DNA of 58,699 bases from Frankia sp. AgB1.9 (GTDB lineage Bacteria; Actinomycetota; Actinomycetes; Frankiales; Frankiaceae), in assembly GCF_016786355.1 (NCBI RefSeq), contig NZ_JADWYX010000020.1, forward strand, positions 43,311 to 102,009, read 5' to 3'. A model generated the notes under the pieces. The model was given only the letters and a program-made list of their open reading frames with translations. It searched no databases and was not told the origin of the DNA. A program made the translations under genes and the position numbers. Below, piece by piece: positions 30,035-40,725 of the stretch (position 1 is its first letter; each line of letters opens with the position of its first letter).

Positions 30035-32004
30035 CAGGCGACCTCGGCCTTCGTGAGCGCGGTGCGAAGGACGTCGACGGCATCGCCGCCGGTGGCTACA
30101 TAACCGTCGACGCCGGCGGCCGCGTCGGAGTCGGCCCGGTCACCCGGCTTGCCGGCGAGCCAGACGTGCGTCGCGCCGGCCGCCTTGAGCGCCGCGGCGA
30201 CGGGCGCGGCGCTCGCCGCGTAGATCTTGTCCGACGAGCACAGGCAGGCGATCTTCGCCCCGGACGCCGTGAAGGCGGCGGCGATCGCGGCCGGGTCGTC
30301 GCCGGGGCCGGCGGCGGGGGTCTCCAGCCCGCCGGCCTGGAAGAGGTTCGCCGCGAAGGTGGCCCGCGGCGTGAACGTCGCCAGCGGCCCGATCGTCGCG
30401 AGGAAGGCCACCGGCCGGGCGCCGGTCGCGGCCAGGTGGGCGTCCGACCTGGCCCGCAGCGCCTCGTAGTCGTCGTCGTAGTGCCGGACGGGCAGCCCAC
30501 CCGGCCCGCCCGCCCGCGCCGGAGCCGGGGACCGCTCCGGCAGGGTCTCGGCCACGTTGGGGAACTCGCTGATGCCGGTCAGCGGGGCCCGGCGCAACGC
30601 CAGGTCCTCCCGGCGTCGCGCCCAGGTCGTGTCGATCCGCTCGGCCACGAGCCCGCTCGCGAGCGCCGCCGCCATCCCGCCGGCCCGCTCGATCTCGGTG
30701 AAGAACGCCCACGCGGCCTCGGCCAGCTCGGCGGTCAGCGACTCGACGAACCACGAGCCACCGGCCGGGTCGATCACCCTGGCGAGGCTCGACTCGTCGT
30801 GCAGCAGCGCCTGGATGTTGCGGGCCAGCCGGCGCGAGGTGCCGTCCGGCAGCCCGATCCGGTCGTCGAACGGCAGCACGGTGACGGCGTCGGCGCCGCC
30901 CACACTGGCCGCGAAGGCGGCGATCGTGGTGCGCAGCAGGTTCACGTACGGATCACGCCGCGTCATCATCGCCGACGAGGTGACCGCGTGCTGGTGCTGC
31001 GCCTGGTCGGCGCCGGTCGCGCCGCAGACCTCGGTGACCCGGGCCCACAGCAGCCGGGCGGCGCGCAGCTTGGCGATCGTGGCGAACTGGTCGGCGGTGG
31101 CCGCGTACCGGAACTCCAGCTGCGCGAGGGCGCCGGCGACGTCGAGCGCGGCCGTGTTCGCGTCGCCGGCCGCCCCGCTCCCGGTCACCCCGGACCCGGT
31201 CAGCGCGCGCAGGTAGGCGACGCCGGTCGCGAGCGAGGCACCGAGCTCCTGCGCGTCGCTGCCGCCCGCGTCGTGGTACGGCGTCGCGTCGACGACGAAG
31301 GTCCGGACGCCCGGGTAGCCGGCCGCGACGCGCTCGGCGAGCCGGGACGCCTCGTCCAGGTGCGCGGCGAGCTTGTCGCCGCCGAGCCCGGTGCGGGCGG
31401 CGAAGCCGAGTGGGTCGGCGCCGAGGGTCGCCCGCACCGCCGAGGGCGCGACTCCGCGCACGCCGGCGAGCGCGAGCAGCACGTCCGCGGCGGCGGTCGT
31501 CGTCACCGCGTCGCCACCGGTGTCCAGCACGACGGGCGCCAGGTCGAGGTAGACCTCGCGCAGCACGTCGGGTAGCGCCTCGGCGGAGAGAACCTCGCCC
31601 GAGTCGGCCGACGGGGCCGCCAGCCGCAGCCAGATCGACGTGGCCCCGCCCTCGAGGTCGTCGAGAATCGCCTCGGCCGTCACCTTCGCGTCCGGGTGGG
31701 TGTGCAGCGCCCGGACATCCCAGCCGTCGACGTTCGCGCCCTCGGCCCGCCGGCCACGGACGAACGGAGCGTGACCGGGCAGACCGGCCGCGACGGGAGT
31801 CGTGTCCGCCGCCGTGTACAGCGGCCGAATCGCGAAGCCGTCGTAGCTCGCGGTCGAGATAAGCGCCTCGGCGTCGGCCGGGAGAGCCTGCTCACCAGCA
31901 GTTCCGGACTTGCGCAGGACGCCGAGCACCAGCTTCTGCCAGGCCTCGCGCGTCGCCGGCGGGAACAGGGAGGCGAGCTCCAGATCGGCCGAGGGAACGG
32001 TCAT
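30034..32004 (-). CDS. mutA: Methylmalonyl-CoA mutase small subunit
   Basis: A protein of about 656 residues, the non-catalytic partner of MutB. It keeps the barrel fold ([39 protein letters not shown]) but lacks the DxHxxG cobalamin motif, as usual for the small subunit. ATG 32004 ([12 protein letters not shown]) is chosen from similarity to other MutA starts; a GTG at 32058 would add 18 residues. It is the first gene of mutA-mutB-meaB, a pathway for propionate, odd-chain fatty acid and branched amino-acid carbon or for polyketide precursor supply. Confidence 0.93.
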
Positions 32005-32158
32005 GACCGGATCGTAGAGGCCCCCGCCGCGAGGAGCCTTCAATGTACTGTCAGTCACAGCGGCTTGCGATCATGAGGTGGCGGCGGGGATCACAGTTTG
32101 CGTGCGTGGGCCCCGCGCCCCAGCGGACCCGACCAGGGCCGACTCGCGTCGGCGGCGC

Positions 32159-33637
32159 CTACAGTGCGCGTTGGAGGGCGAGCCGAGCGGCGTGGTAGCC
32201 GGACATGCCGTGGATGCCGGCGCCGGGTGGGGTGGCGGCGGAGCAGAGGTAGACGCCGGGGAGCGGGGTCACCCAGGGGCGGCGGGACAGGACCGGCCGC
32301 GCCGCGAACTGGCGCAGGTCGGCGGTGCCGCCGCCGATGTCGCCGCCGACCTCGTTGGCGTTGTGCGCCTCCAGCGCCGCAGGGCCCATGACGTGCCGGG
32401 CGAGGATCCGGTCACGGAAGCCGGGGGCGAACCGCTCGACCTGATCTTCGATCGCGTCGGTCATGTCGACGGTCGAGCCGAGGGGGACATGGCAGTAGGC
32501 CCATCCGGTCTGGCGCCCGACGGGCGCCCGGGACGGGTCTGCGACCGAAGCCTGGACGAACAGCACGAACGGCCGACTGGGATGGCGGCCCCGAGCGACC
32601 GCTCGCTCGGCGGCGACGACCTGTGGAAGGGTGCCTCCGAGGTGCACCGTCGCGGCGCCGGCGACGGCCTCGTCGCGCCAGGGCACCGGGCCGTCGAGGG
32701 CCCAGTCGACCTTGAAGACTCCTGGGCCGTAGCGGTAGCGGGCCAAGGCGGCCCGATAGCGGCCGGGCAGCGCGTCGCGCGCGATCCGCAGCACCTGGCG
32801 GGGGGTGAGGTCGAGCAGCACGGCCCGCGCCGGCGGCAGCTGCGCCAGGCTCGTGACCCGATGGTCGGTGACGATCTCGCCGCCCAGTTTGGCCAGCCGG
32901 GTGACGAGGGCCTCGGCGACGGTCGACGACCCGCCCGCCGCGACCGGCCAGCCGACCTGGTGGGCGAGCACCCCCAGCAGCAGCCCGTACCCAGCGGTGA
33001 TCGGCTGGCCCAGATCGAGCATCGAATGGGCCGCGAGCCCGCCGAACAGCGCTCGCGCGGCGTCGCCGCGCAGCGCGCCCTTCGCGAGCCACGTCGCGGG
33101 CCATGCCCCCGCCGCGCCGTACCGGGCCAGCGACAGCGGCGCGGCCGGCGGAAGATCGAGCATCGACAGGACGCCGTCGGCGAGGCGCGGACCGGCGGCG
33201 ACGTACGGACCCAGTAGCCGCCGCCACCCCGCGGCGTCGTCTCGTCGCTCCCCCCGACCGAGGCCGGTCGCCGTCGCGTCGAGGTCCCGGTGCAACAGCG
33301 CGGCCGGGGCGCCGTCCAGCGGATGGGCGAGCGGAACAGCCGGATGCGCCCAGCGCACCCCGTCAGCCTCGCCCAGGCCGCGCAGCGCGGGGGAGGCGAG
33401 GGCGAGCGGGAGCACGGTGGCGCACACGTCGTGTCGGAAGCCTGGCAGCGTCAGCTCCTCGGTCCGCAGACCGCCACCAGGCTGGCTCGCCGCCTCCAGG
33501 ACGAGCACGCGCCAGCCGGCGTCGGCGAGCGTCACCGCCGCCACCAGGCCGTTGGGCCCCGCACCGACGACGACGGCGTCAAACCCGTCAGGCCGCCCGC
33601 CCACCGCGTCGGCATTGAGTGCCACGGCTGCCTCCAT
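32159..33637 (-). CDS. Phytoene desaturase-like FAD oxidoreductase
   Basis: A 492-residue flavoprotein. VVVGAGPNGLVAAVTLADAG is the dinucleotide-binding motif, followed by LEAASQPGGGLRTEELTLPG, the FAD ribose region. The C-terminus has GVYLCSAATPPGAGIHGMSG, the second FAD motif of phytoene-dehydrogenase/COG1233 proteins. Substrate unknown; no carotenoid genes lie nearby. It lies upstream of mutA on the same strand with a 154-bp gap, so co-transcription is uncertain. Confidence 0.88.
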   Translation of the reverse strand: MEAAVALNADAVGGRPDGFDAVVVGAGPNGLVAAVTLADAGWRVLVLEAASQPGGGLRTEELTLPGFRHDVCATVLPLALASPALRGLGEADGVRWAHPAVPLAHPLDGAPAALLHRDLDATATGLGRGERRDDAAGWRRLLGPYVAAGPRLADGVLSMLDLPPAAPLSLARYGAAGAWPATWLAKGALRGDAARALFGGLAAHSMLDLGQPITAGYGLLLGVLAHQVGWPVAAGGSSTVAEALVTRLAKLGGEIVTDHRVTSLAQLPPARAVLLDLTPRQVLRIARDALPGRYRAALARYRYGPGVFKVDWALDGPVPWRDEAVAGAATVHLGGTLPQVVAAERAVARGRHPSRPFVLFVQASVADPSRAPVGRQTGWAYCHVPLGSTVDMTDAIEDQVERFAPGFRDRILARHVMGPAALEAHNANEVGGDIGGGTADLRQFAARPVLSRRPWVTPLPGVYLCSAATPPGAGIHGMSGYHAARLALQRAL

Positions 33638-33733
33638 GTCTCTTGTTCGCGGCGTCCGGGCAATGGCCTTCTGGTTTCAGTCAGATCCTCCCGCGCCCGT
33701 GATCGGGGGTGTGGTGCCGTCGCGCCCGGGGGT

Positions 33734-34246
33734 CTAGCGGCGGGTGCCGGGGACGCAGCCGCTCAGGGTCGCGGGGGAGAGTTCGTCTTTGCGTACATAG
33801 CCGACGGCGCCGCAGCGGTCGGCGCCGGGGGGTAGGTCCTCGGCGCCGTAGGACGACATCAGGAGCACGGCGGCCGACGGGTCGTCGGCGACGATGCGGC
33901 GGGTCGCCTCGACGCCGTCAATGCCAGGAAGGTGCACGTCCATCAGCACCAACGACGGCCGCACCCGTCCGGCGAGCTCGACCCCCTCCTCGCCGGACTC
34001 CGCCTCGGCGATCACCGACCAGCCGGGCAGCGCCGCGACGAGCACGCGCGCGACGTCGCGGAAAAGCGCTTGATCGTCCACGACGAGGACCCCGACCGGC
34101 GTGCTGGACGACTCTGCGCTGGCGACGTCAGACAGTGGCACGCGTCCATCGTCGGTACTGCTCGAGCCCGCGGCAAGGTTGCCAGCCGCCAGCGGCGGGG
34201 GTGCCAGCACCACCGGGCTGGACCGGCTGGGTCGCCGCCGCGACAT
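33734..34246 (-). CDS. Receiver-only response regulator
   Basis: A 170-residue protein with about 50 disordered N-terminal residues and one receiver domain. VLVVDDQALF carries the acidic pair, LVLMDVHLPGIDG the phosphoacceptor Asp, MSSYG the Thr/Ser switch position and YVRKDEL the conserved Lys. There is no output domain. It follows a NarL-type regulator and a histidine kinase on the same strand, so it may be a phosphate sink or connector for that kinase. The end is only 17 bp from the next upstream gene. Confidence 0.85.
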   Translation of the reverse strand: MSRRRPSRSSPVVLAPPPLAAGNLAAGSSSTDDGRVPLSDVASAESSSTPVGVLVVDDQALFRDVARVLVAALPGWSVIAEAESGEEGVELAGRVRPSLVLMDVHLPGIDGVEATRRIVADDPSAAVLLMSSYGAEDLPPGADRCGAVGYVRKDELSPATLSGCVPGTRR

Positions 34247-34263
34247 CGTCGGCGGTGGTCGCG

Positions 34264-34932
34264 CTAGCCGCGCTGCGCGGCCAGATAGATCAGGACGGCC
34301 TTGACCCTACGGTTGGTGTCGGGCTCGGCGGTCAGTCCCAGCTTGGCGAACAGTGTGTTGATGTGCTTCTCGACGGCACGCTCGCTGAGGTACAGCGCGG
34401 CGCCGGCCGCCGCGTTGCTCTTGCCCTGGGCGATCTGCGCGAGCACGTCGCGCTCCCGCTCGGTCAGGGCGGCGAGCGGCGATGTCCGAGGCGCGGCGCG
34501 CACGGCCACCAGCGCCTCGACGACCGCCGGGTCCACCACCGAGCCGCCCGCGGCGACCGCCCGCACGGCGCCGGCGAGCTGCCCCGGCTCTCCCACGGCG
34601 TCCTTCACCAGGTACGCCCGCCCGCCGCTGCCGTGCTCGAAGAGCTTGAGCGCGTACTCCGGGTCCGCGTACTGCGACAGGACGACGACCGCGAGCCCGG
34701 GGTGGCTCGCGCGCAGCGCGGCGGCCGCGCGAATGCCTTCGTCGGTGTTGGTCGGCGGCATGCGTACGTCGGTCACGACGACGTCCGGCGCCAGCTGCCC
34801 GACCATGGTCATCAGCGAGCCGAGGTCCGCGCAGGCGTCGACGACCTTGAGATCTGGCTGGCTGTCCAGCATGCGGCGGACGCCTTCCCGGACGATCAGG
34901 GAATCGTCGGCGAGCACGATGCGCAGTGACAC
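34264..34932 (-). CDS. NarL/LuxR-type response regulator
   Basis: A 222-residue regulator. Receiver domain (about 1-125): IVLADDSLIVREGV, VVVTDVRMPPTNTDEG with the phosphoacceptor Asp, VVLSQYAD and AYLVKDAVG. LuxR helix-turn-helix (about 150-215): LTERERDVLAQIAQGKSNAA and LSERAVEKHINTLFAKLG. It is encoded just downstream of a HisKA_3 histidine kinase and probably controls the ABC exporter further upstream. Confidence 0.95.
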   Translation of the reverse strand: MSLRIVLADDSLIVREGVRRMLDSQPDLKVVDACADLGSLMTMVGQLAPDVVVTDVRMPPTNTDEGIRAAAALRASHPGLAVVVLSQYADPEYALKLFEHGSGGRAYLVKDAVGEPGQLAGAVRAVAAGGSVVDPAVVEALVAVRAAPRTSPLAALTERERDVLAQIAQGKSNAAAGAALYLSERAVEKHINTLFAKLGLTAEPDTNRRVKAVLIYLAAQRG

Positions 34933-35028
34933 ATGGGTAGCCTACCGAAAGACGATCACCATTCGCCGTGCCTGTCCGCTCACCGACGCGACCCCATGCA
35001 TGGGTTCACCGGTTTTGTCAAGTACCTG

Positions 35029-37230
35029 TCAGCTCCAGAGTTCCGAGAGGGGGAGGGTGCCGCGTATGCGCGTGCCGCTGTCGGGGGCGGAGTCGACCTC
35101 GACGGTTCCGCCGAACGCGCCGACTCGGTCGCGCATGTTCTCGAAGCCGTGGCCGGCCGTGCTGGTCAGGTCGAAGCCCGCGCCGTCGTCGGCCACCTCG
35201 AAGTGGATCGCGCCGTCGACGGCGGCCACGGTGATCGTCACCTCGGCCTCCGCGCCGGCGTACTTGGCGGCGTTCTGTAGCGCCTCCAGGCAGCAGAAGT
35301 AGATCGCCGCCTCCAGATCCGGGGGGTAGCGCTGGGGGGCCGCCTCGACGAGGCAGTCCAGCGGGCCGCGGCTCGCGGCGGCCCGCAGCGCGGGGGCCAG
35401 GCCGTGGTCACGTAGCAGCGGCGGGTAGATGCCGTGGGCCAGTTCCCGCAGCGCCGCGGCGGCGGAGCGAACGTCCGCGTGCAGGCCGGCGAGCAGCGGG
35501 CCGACGGCCGCCGGGTTGGTGTCCGCGAGCTGAGCGGCGAGCCCGACCTTGACCGACAGCCCGACGAGGTGCTGCTGCGCGCCGTCGTGCAGGTCGCGCT
35601 CCAGCCGGCGGCGCGCCGCGTCGGCCGCCGTCACGATCCGGACCCGGGAGGCGACGAGCTGTGCGTTGCGCTCCCGCAGCGCTTCCAGCGACGCTTGCAG
35701 CGCGCTGTCCAGCGAGAGGTTGTGCAGCGCGAGGCCGATCTGGCGGGCCAGTTCGACGAGCACCCGGTCCTCGTCCGGGGTGAACGGCGCCGCGGCGGCC
35801 GGCCGGCGCACGACGAGCAGCCCGAGCAGCTCGCCCAGATGGGCGACCGGCGCGACCCGCACCTTCTCGTCGCCGTCCAGCAGCTCCGGCAGCCACATCG
35901 CGATCCAGGCGTTGCCGCCGGTGCGGGCCCGTTCGACCGCTGGACGCGCGCGGGGGCCAAGCCTCAGCTGGGCCGCGGGCCGCTCGGGCAGACTGATCGT
36001 GCGGCGCAGCGTGCCGTCACCACCGGTCCAGATCTCGGCGCCGGCCGGGCCGAGCGAGGCCCGCAGCAGCTCCGTGAGCTGCAGCAACAGCTCGTCCATC
36101 GGGACGGCCCGGCTCATCCGGGTGCCGAAGGTGGCGAGAAGTCGCTCCGGTGCGACGTCCGTGCCCCGCACCATGCGTTGCGCGGCGTCGGCGAGCCAGG
36201 AGCGGACGGGCAGCGCGCACGCCGCGCAGACGACCGCCGCCAGCAGGGAAAGCGCGAGCAGGTGCCGCTCGTTCGCGGCCGGCCGGCGGCCCAGTCCGAG
36301 CACGGCGGCCAGATAGATGGCGGCGGCGAACACGGCGAGGCCCGCGACGCAGACCCCTTCGACGAAGGCCCGCGGGCCGAACCGGGCCAGCCGGGGCGAC
36401 TGTCCCGCGGACATGGCGAGCGGCACCTGCACCCAGAGGGCGAGTACCGCGGGCGCCGGGTTGGCGGGAAGGCCCAGCAGGAGGCTGCCCGCGCTGACGA
36501 CCACGGCCCCGGCGACGGCCAGCACGGTGCCCGTGTCGGCCCAGAGCAGCGCGCGGCGGGTTCGCTCGCCGATGCCCGCCGCGCCGCCGTCGCCCCCGTT
36601 GACGAGCACCAGGTGACAGATCCCGACGTACAGCGCGCCGAGCACCGCGACGCCGGCCAGCGCGGCGGAGTGGGCCGCGTTGCCTGGCGGGGCCGCGACG
36701 ACGGCGCTGACCGCGGCGATGACCAGCAGACCGGCGAACGCGGCCCTGCTGGCGCCAGTCGGCGGCCCTTCGGGCGGGATGGCGAGCGTGACCGCCCACG
36801 CCAGGACCGCCACCGGGGTAAGCCGAGGCTCCAGCAGCGCCACGGCCTGGACGACGGCGACGGCCGCGGCGAACCAGGCCAGCCGTGGCGGCCGCGCTGT
36901 GCGCGCGATGACCGCGAGCACCGCCCAGCACCCGGTCGAGACCAGGCCCACCGCCCGGACGCCCCCGTCGAGGCCGCCAGAACCGCTCGCCGCCTGGCCG
37001 ACGAGCCGATGGCCGGCCAGCGCGAGGGTGAGCGCGGCGACGCCGACGAGCGCCGGCAGCCAGGTCACGGCGCGCCGGACCTGAGCCCGGGCGTCGCCGG
37101 ACATGGGGGTCGGGCTCGTGTCCGGCATCGCGGTCCCGGTCGTTCCACGCGCGGCCTGGGCGGACGCCGCCGTCTGCTGCCCGGCCGGCGGGCTGATCGT
37201 CGGCGGGGTGGTCATCGGGTCAGTGGTCAC
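35029..37230 (-). CDS. Membrane sensor histidine kinase (HisKA_3/NarX type)
   Basis: A 733-residue kinase. The N-terminal 320 residues contain about ten hydrophobic helices, an integral membrane sensor. A GAF-like domain (about 350-510) follows, then RRRLERDLHDGAQQHLVGLS with the phospho-accepting His (about 540), and a HATPase domain with EALQNAAKYAGAEA (N box) and DDGAGFDL (G1 box). The cognate regulator is the NarL-type gene 96 bp downstream. The ABC exporter genes lie immediately upstream on the same strand, six base pairs away, which suggests one transcript in which the sensor and exporter respond to the same stimulus, possibly an antibiotic or lipid. Confidence 0.92.
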   Translation of the reverse strand: MTTDPMTTPPTISPPAGQQTAASAQAARGTTGTAMPDTSPTPMSGDARAQVRRAVTWLPALVGVAALTLALAGHRLVGQAASGSGGLDGGVRAVGLVSTGCWAVLAVIARTARPPRLAWFAAAVAVVQAVALLEPRLTPVAVLAWAVTLAIPPEGPPTGASRAAFAGLLVIAAVSAVVAAPPGNAAHSAALAGVAVLGALYVGICHLVLVNGGDGGAAGIGERTRRALLWADTGTVLAVAGAVVVSAGSLLLGLPANPAPAVLALWVQVPLAMSAGQSPRLARFGPRAFVEGVCVAGLAVFAAAIYLAAVLGLGRRPAANERHLLALSLLAAVVCAACALPVRSWLADAAQRMVRGTDVAPERLLATFGTRMSRAVPMDELLLQLTELLRASLGPAGAEIWTGGDGTLRRTISLPERPAAQLRLGPRARPAVERARTGGNAWIAMWLPELLDGDEKVRVAPVAHLGELLGLLVVRRPAAAAPFTPDEDRVLVELARQIGLALHNLSLDSALQASLEALRERNAQLVASRVRIVTAADAARRRLERDLHDGAQQHLVGLSVKVGLAAQLADTNPAAVGPLLAGLHADVRSAAAALRELAHGIYPPLLRDHGLAPALRAAASRGPLDCLVEAAPQRYPPDLEAAIYFCCLEALQNAAKYAGAEAEVTITVAAVDGAIHFEVADDGAGFDLTSTAGHGFENMRDRVGAFGGTVEVDSAPDSGTRIRGTLPLSELWS

Positions 37231-37236
37231 GGTGCC

Positions 37237-39690
37237 TCACTCGGCGCGCAGCACGTCGGCGACGCGCAGCCGGGCCGCGCGCCGGGCGGGCACGCCGGCC
37301 AGGAAGCTAGCAGTGGCGATCACCGCCGGCACGATGAGCGCCAGCGCGAGTTCCGCCACCGGCCCGACGTAGAGGAGGGGGGTGCTCATCGCGACCGCGC
37401 GCCACAGCGCCCGGCCGAGCGCGACGCCGACAGGCACGCCGACCGCCAAGCCCACGAAGGCCAGGACGCCCGCCTGGGTGAGCACGATTCCCCTGGCCTG
37501 CCAGCGGGTCAGACCAAGTGCGCGTAGCACGGCCAGCTCGTGGCGGCGCCGGCGCACGCCGACGATCAGGGCGTGGCCGACGGCGCCGACCGCGAGCAGC
37601 CCCAGGAAGATCCCGAGGAGCCGCGGCAGGTCGGCGACTCCCCGGAAGCGGGCCTGCGCCGCGACCGGGAATTCCTTGCTCAGGAGGAAAAAGGCGTCGT
37701 CCGAACCGGCGGCCTTGCTGAGCCGGTCCCGCACGGCCGAGGCGCTCGTCCCTGGGCGGACCTCGACCTCCAGGAGGTGGTATTTGTACCCGCCCTCGGG
37801 GAACAGTGCGTGGTAGCCCGCGGCGGTCACCCAGCCGCCCTCGTCGTACGTCGTGTGTGGCGCCTGCGGGACGAACGCCAGCCCGGTCACCCGCATCGGC
37901 GTGCCGCCCGCCGGGCCGCGCCCGGTGACGGCGACGAGGTCCCCGACGCTGACGCCGGACCGGCGGGCGGCACCCGGAGCCATCGCGATCTCGCCGGCGT
38001 TGGTCGGGAGCCGCCCGGCCAGCATCGGCACCGGGGACGGGTGCCCGCTGACCGCGTCGAGGGTGAACAGCGTCGCCGGCCGGCGGCCGATGCTCGCGAC
38101 GTCGATCTGGGTGTCGTTGACGGCGAGCACGTCGTGGTCGCCGGCCGCGAGGTTGACGAGGTCGCGGGTCGGCACGATCGGCTGGCCGGCGAAGCCGACC
38201 AAGCTCGCGATCTGGAAGGTCTGCCCGTACCGGGCGGGGCTCGCCGCCGCGTCGGCGACACCGGCCTCGAACGTCAGCGCGCCGAGCACCCCGAGGACGC
38301 CCACGACCGCGCCGACCAGCGCCGGCCGGACGGCGGCGCCGGCCTGGCCGCGCTCGAGCGCGAAGCGCGCACCGGTCACCACCGGGACAGGCATGCCGGA
38401 CCGGTAGGCCAGTCGCGCGGCCGTCGACCGGCGGGGCCGCGCCAGCCGGGTGCCGCGCACCGAGATGGCGAACGCCGTGGTGGTCGCCGCCACGGTCACC
38501 AGCAGCACCGTCACAGCCGCGACCGCGGGGAGCACCACGAGGTCGAGTTGGAAGCCCGGAGTCGGCTCGACCCAGGACGCGGAGCCGATCGGGAACAGCG
38601 ACGAGACGCCCGCCGCCCCGGCGGCCCCGACGAGCACCCCGACGGTCGTCGCGAGCACCGGCCCGGCGGCCGCGGCGGCGGTGGCCTGCCGGACGGTCAG
38701 GCCGAGCGTACGCAGCACGCCGAGGTCCGCGGCCGCGCCGATCACGAACCGCACGACGGCCTGGCCGACCAGCACCACCGCGGCCAGGTAGGCCGCCAGC
38801 GCGAACGTGGCCAGCGCGCCCGCCTCGAAGGAGGTGGTGGCGCGATAGTCCCGCTCGTCCTGGACGACGTCGATGATGTCGACCGGGTGGCCGGCCACGC
38901 GGTCGAGCCCGGCCTGGAAGGCGGGCACGCCGGCGGCGCCGGACCGCAGCCGGATCTGGGCGTTGACGATCGTCTGCTCGCCGGAGCCGCGCAGGTTCTG
39001 CCGGTAGCGGGCCGTGAACCCGTAGCTGACCTGGATACCGCCGGGTCCGCCCGGGCCGTCCAGGTAGAACCAGGCGGACCGGACTACCCCGACGATCGTG
39101 AGCCGCTGGTGCGGGCCGGTGAACGAGGCCGACGTCGCATTGACCGTCTGGGCGTCGGTCTGTGCCGGGGTCGGCAGGACCGCGGTCACCGAGTCCCCGA
39201 GCTTCAGCCCGTTGGTGGTCAGGAAGCGCGGGCTGACGACCGCCTCGTCCGCCCGGTTCGGGTCGGCGAGCCGGCCGGCGAGGACCACCGGGCGCTCGAC
39301 CGTCCGCATCGCCTCGGTGTCCATCGGGACGAAGCTGATGTTGGCGTTGGGATGGCCTTCCAGGGCGAATGTGCCGGTGAGCAGGAAGAGGCTCATCGCC
39401 TCGACGTCGGGCAGCCGGCGCACCGCGTCCCAGCCGAAGCCAGGCTCGTTCGGCACGGCCGCCAGCGTGGCGGACCGGGTGTCGCCGACCAGTCGATCGA
39501 GTGCCGAGGCACCGCGGCGGGCCCCGGCCGCGGTCGCCATGACGGTGCCGGCGGCGACCGCGACCAGCAACGCGAGCGTGAGCAGCGACAGCCAGCGTCG
39601 CCGCAGGTCGAGCCGCAGCCAGGCCCACACGGGCCGCCACGCGGGCGCGTCCGTGCCCCGCGCGGGCATCGAGGTCTCCTGCGCGGTCAT
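37237..39690 (-). CDS. FtsX/MacB-type ABC transporter permease
   Basis: An 817-residue permease. One N-terminal helix (SLLTLALLVAVAAGTVMATA) is followed by a large extracytoplasmic domain, a first FtsX bundle (about 270-400), a second extracytoplasmic domain, and the C-terminal three-helix FtsX bundle ending AGVPARRAARLRVADVLRAE. This two-FtsX layout is typical of MacB/LolC-related mechanotransmitters that export peptides, lipids or drugs. The ATG at 39690 overlaps the ATPase stop (ATGA), so the two are translationally coupled. Longer in-frame readings run through the ATPase gene and are spurious. Confidence 0.9.
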   Translation of the reverse strand: MTAQETSMPARGTDAPAWRPVWAWLRLDLRRRWLSLLTLALLVAVAAGTVMATAAGARRGASALDRLVGDTRSATLAAVPNEPGFGWDAVRRLPDVEAMSLFLLTGTFALEGHPNANISFVPMDTEAMRTVERPVVLAGRLADPNRADEAVVSPRFLTTNGLKLGDSVTAVLPTPAQTDAQTVNATSASFTGPHQRLTIVGVVRSAWFYLDGPGGPGGIQVSYGFTARYRQNLRGSGEQTIVNAQIRLRSGAAGVPAFQAGLDRVAGHPVDIIDVVQDERDYRATTSFEAGALATFALAAYLAAVVLVGQAVVRFVIGAAADLGVLRTLGLTVRQATAAAAAGPVLATTVGVLVGAAGAAGVSSLFPIGSASWVEPTPGFQLDLVVLPAVAAVTVLLVTVAATTTAFAISVRGTRLARPRRSTAARLAYRSGMPVPVVTGARFALERGQAGAAVRPALVGAVVGVLGVLGALTFEAGVADAAASPARYGQTFQIASLVGFAGQPIVPTRDLVNLAAGDHDVLAVNDTQIDVASIGRRPATLFTLDAVSGHPSPVPMLAGRLPTNAGEIAMAPGAARRSGVSVGDLVAVTGRGPAGGTPMRVTGLAFVPQAPHTTYDEGGWVTAAGYHALFPEGGYKYHLLEVEVRPGTSASAVRDRLSKAAGSDDAFFLLSKEFPVAAQARFRGVADLPRLLGIFLGLLAVGAVGHALIVGVRRRRHELAVLRALGLTRWQARGIVLTQAGVLAFVGLAVGVPVGVALGRALWRAVAMSTPLLYVGPVAELALALIVPAVIATASFLAGVPARRAARLRVADVLRAE

Positions 39691-40481
39691 GACGTCCTCG
39701 GCGCGGCGATCCGGCCGTCGCGCATCGGCACGACGCGCTGGGCGCCGGCGGCCACGTCCACCGAGTGAGTGATCATGATGATGGTCTGGCCGTCCGAGTG
39801 CAGCCGGCGGAACAGCTCGAGGATCTCCAGCCCGCCCTCGCTGTCGAGCGCCCCCGTCGGCTCGTCCGCCAGGAGCACCGTCGGCGCGTTGACCAGGGCG
39901 CGCGCGATCGCCAGCCGCTGTCGTTGCCCGCCGGAGAGCACGGAGGGGATCTGGTCGGCGCGGTCGGCCAGGCCCAGCAGGTCGAGGAGGTCCCGCGCCC
40001 TGGCCTCGGCGGCTCGCCTGCGCATCCCGCCTATCGACGCGGGCAACACGATGTTCTGCAGCGCCGACATGCCGTCGATCAGGTTGAAGAACTGGAACAC
40101 GATGCCGACATGGCGGCGACGGAAGCGGCTGAGCCAGTCGGCGTCGCGGCCGCTCACCCGCTCTCCGGCGACCTCGACGGTGCCGTCGTCGGCCGCCTCC
40201 AGGCCCGCGATCACGTTGAGCAACGTCGACTTCCCGCACCCCGACGGGCCGGTCACGGCAATCAGCTCGCCGGCGGCGACGTCCAGGTCGACGCCGCGCA
40301 GCGCCCGCACCGGCGCGAGGTCGGCGTCGAAGGTGCGCCGCACGCCCCGCAGCCGCACGACCGGCGCCTCACCCGTGTCAGCCTCCGAGGTCGCGGCGGC
40401 GCGGGTCTCGACGGTCGTCGCGCCGCCGGCACCGACGGCTTCTGGGACGTCTGCGGCGCCTGCCAGTTCGGTACTAGTCAC
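39687..40481 (-). CDS. ABC transporter ATP-binding protein (MacB/LolD type)
   Basis: A 264-residue ATPase. GPSGCGKSTLLNVIAG is Walker A, LSGGQRQRLAIARALVN the signature, VLLADEPTGALDSEGG Walker B with D-loop, and ITHSVDVA the H-loop. GTG 40481 is chosen since GGGGGAGGA lies 6 nt upstream; about 45 residues of disordered leader precede the domain. It energises the FtsX-type permease encoded next. Confidence 0.95.
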   Translation of the reverse strand: MTSTELAGAADVPEAVGAGGATTVETRAAATSEADTGEAPVVRLRGVRRTFDADLAPVRALRGVDLDVAAGELIAVTGPSGCGKSTLLNVIAGLEAADDGTVEVAGERVSGRDADWLSRFRRRHVGIVFQFFNLIDGMSALQNIVLPASIGGMRRRAAEARARDLLDLLGLADRADQIPSVLSGGQRQRLAIARALVNAPTVLLADEPTGALDSEGGLEILELFRRLHSDGQTIIMITHSVDVAAGAQRVVPMRDGRIAAPRTS

Positions 40482-40725
40482 GTCAGGTCCTCCCCCGACC
40501 GGCGCGGTCGGGTGCCCCGCGCCGAATATTGGTGACACATTGGGACTGTCGATGGCCTCCGGCGCTATGGTCGTGGGCGCTCGCGGCCCGCGGCTCCTGC
40601 CGCAAGGGAAATCGCGCGGCGTTCGGGAAGGCGGACGAGGCCCTGTCGGCCCCGAATGGCGAGCCGAATGCCCGACGATCGCAGGTGAGACGAGCACGGG
40701 TGTCGTCGATTCTGTTTCATTCTCG

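Noticed and set aside
37237..40239. A 1000-residue reading of the ABC permease.
   Set aside because: It would overlap the ATPase gene in another frame; the ATGA overlap at 39687-39690 gives a typical coupled start.
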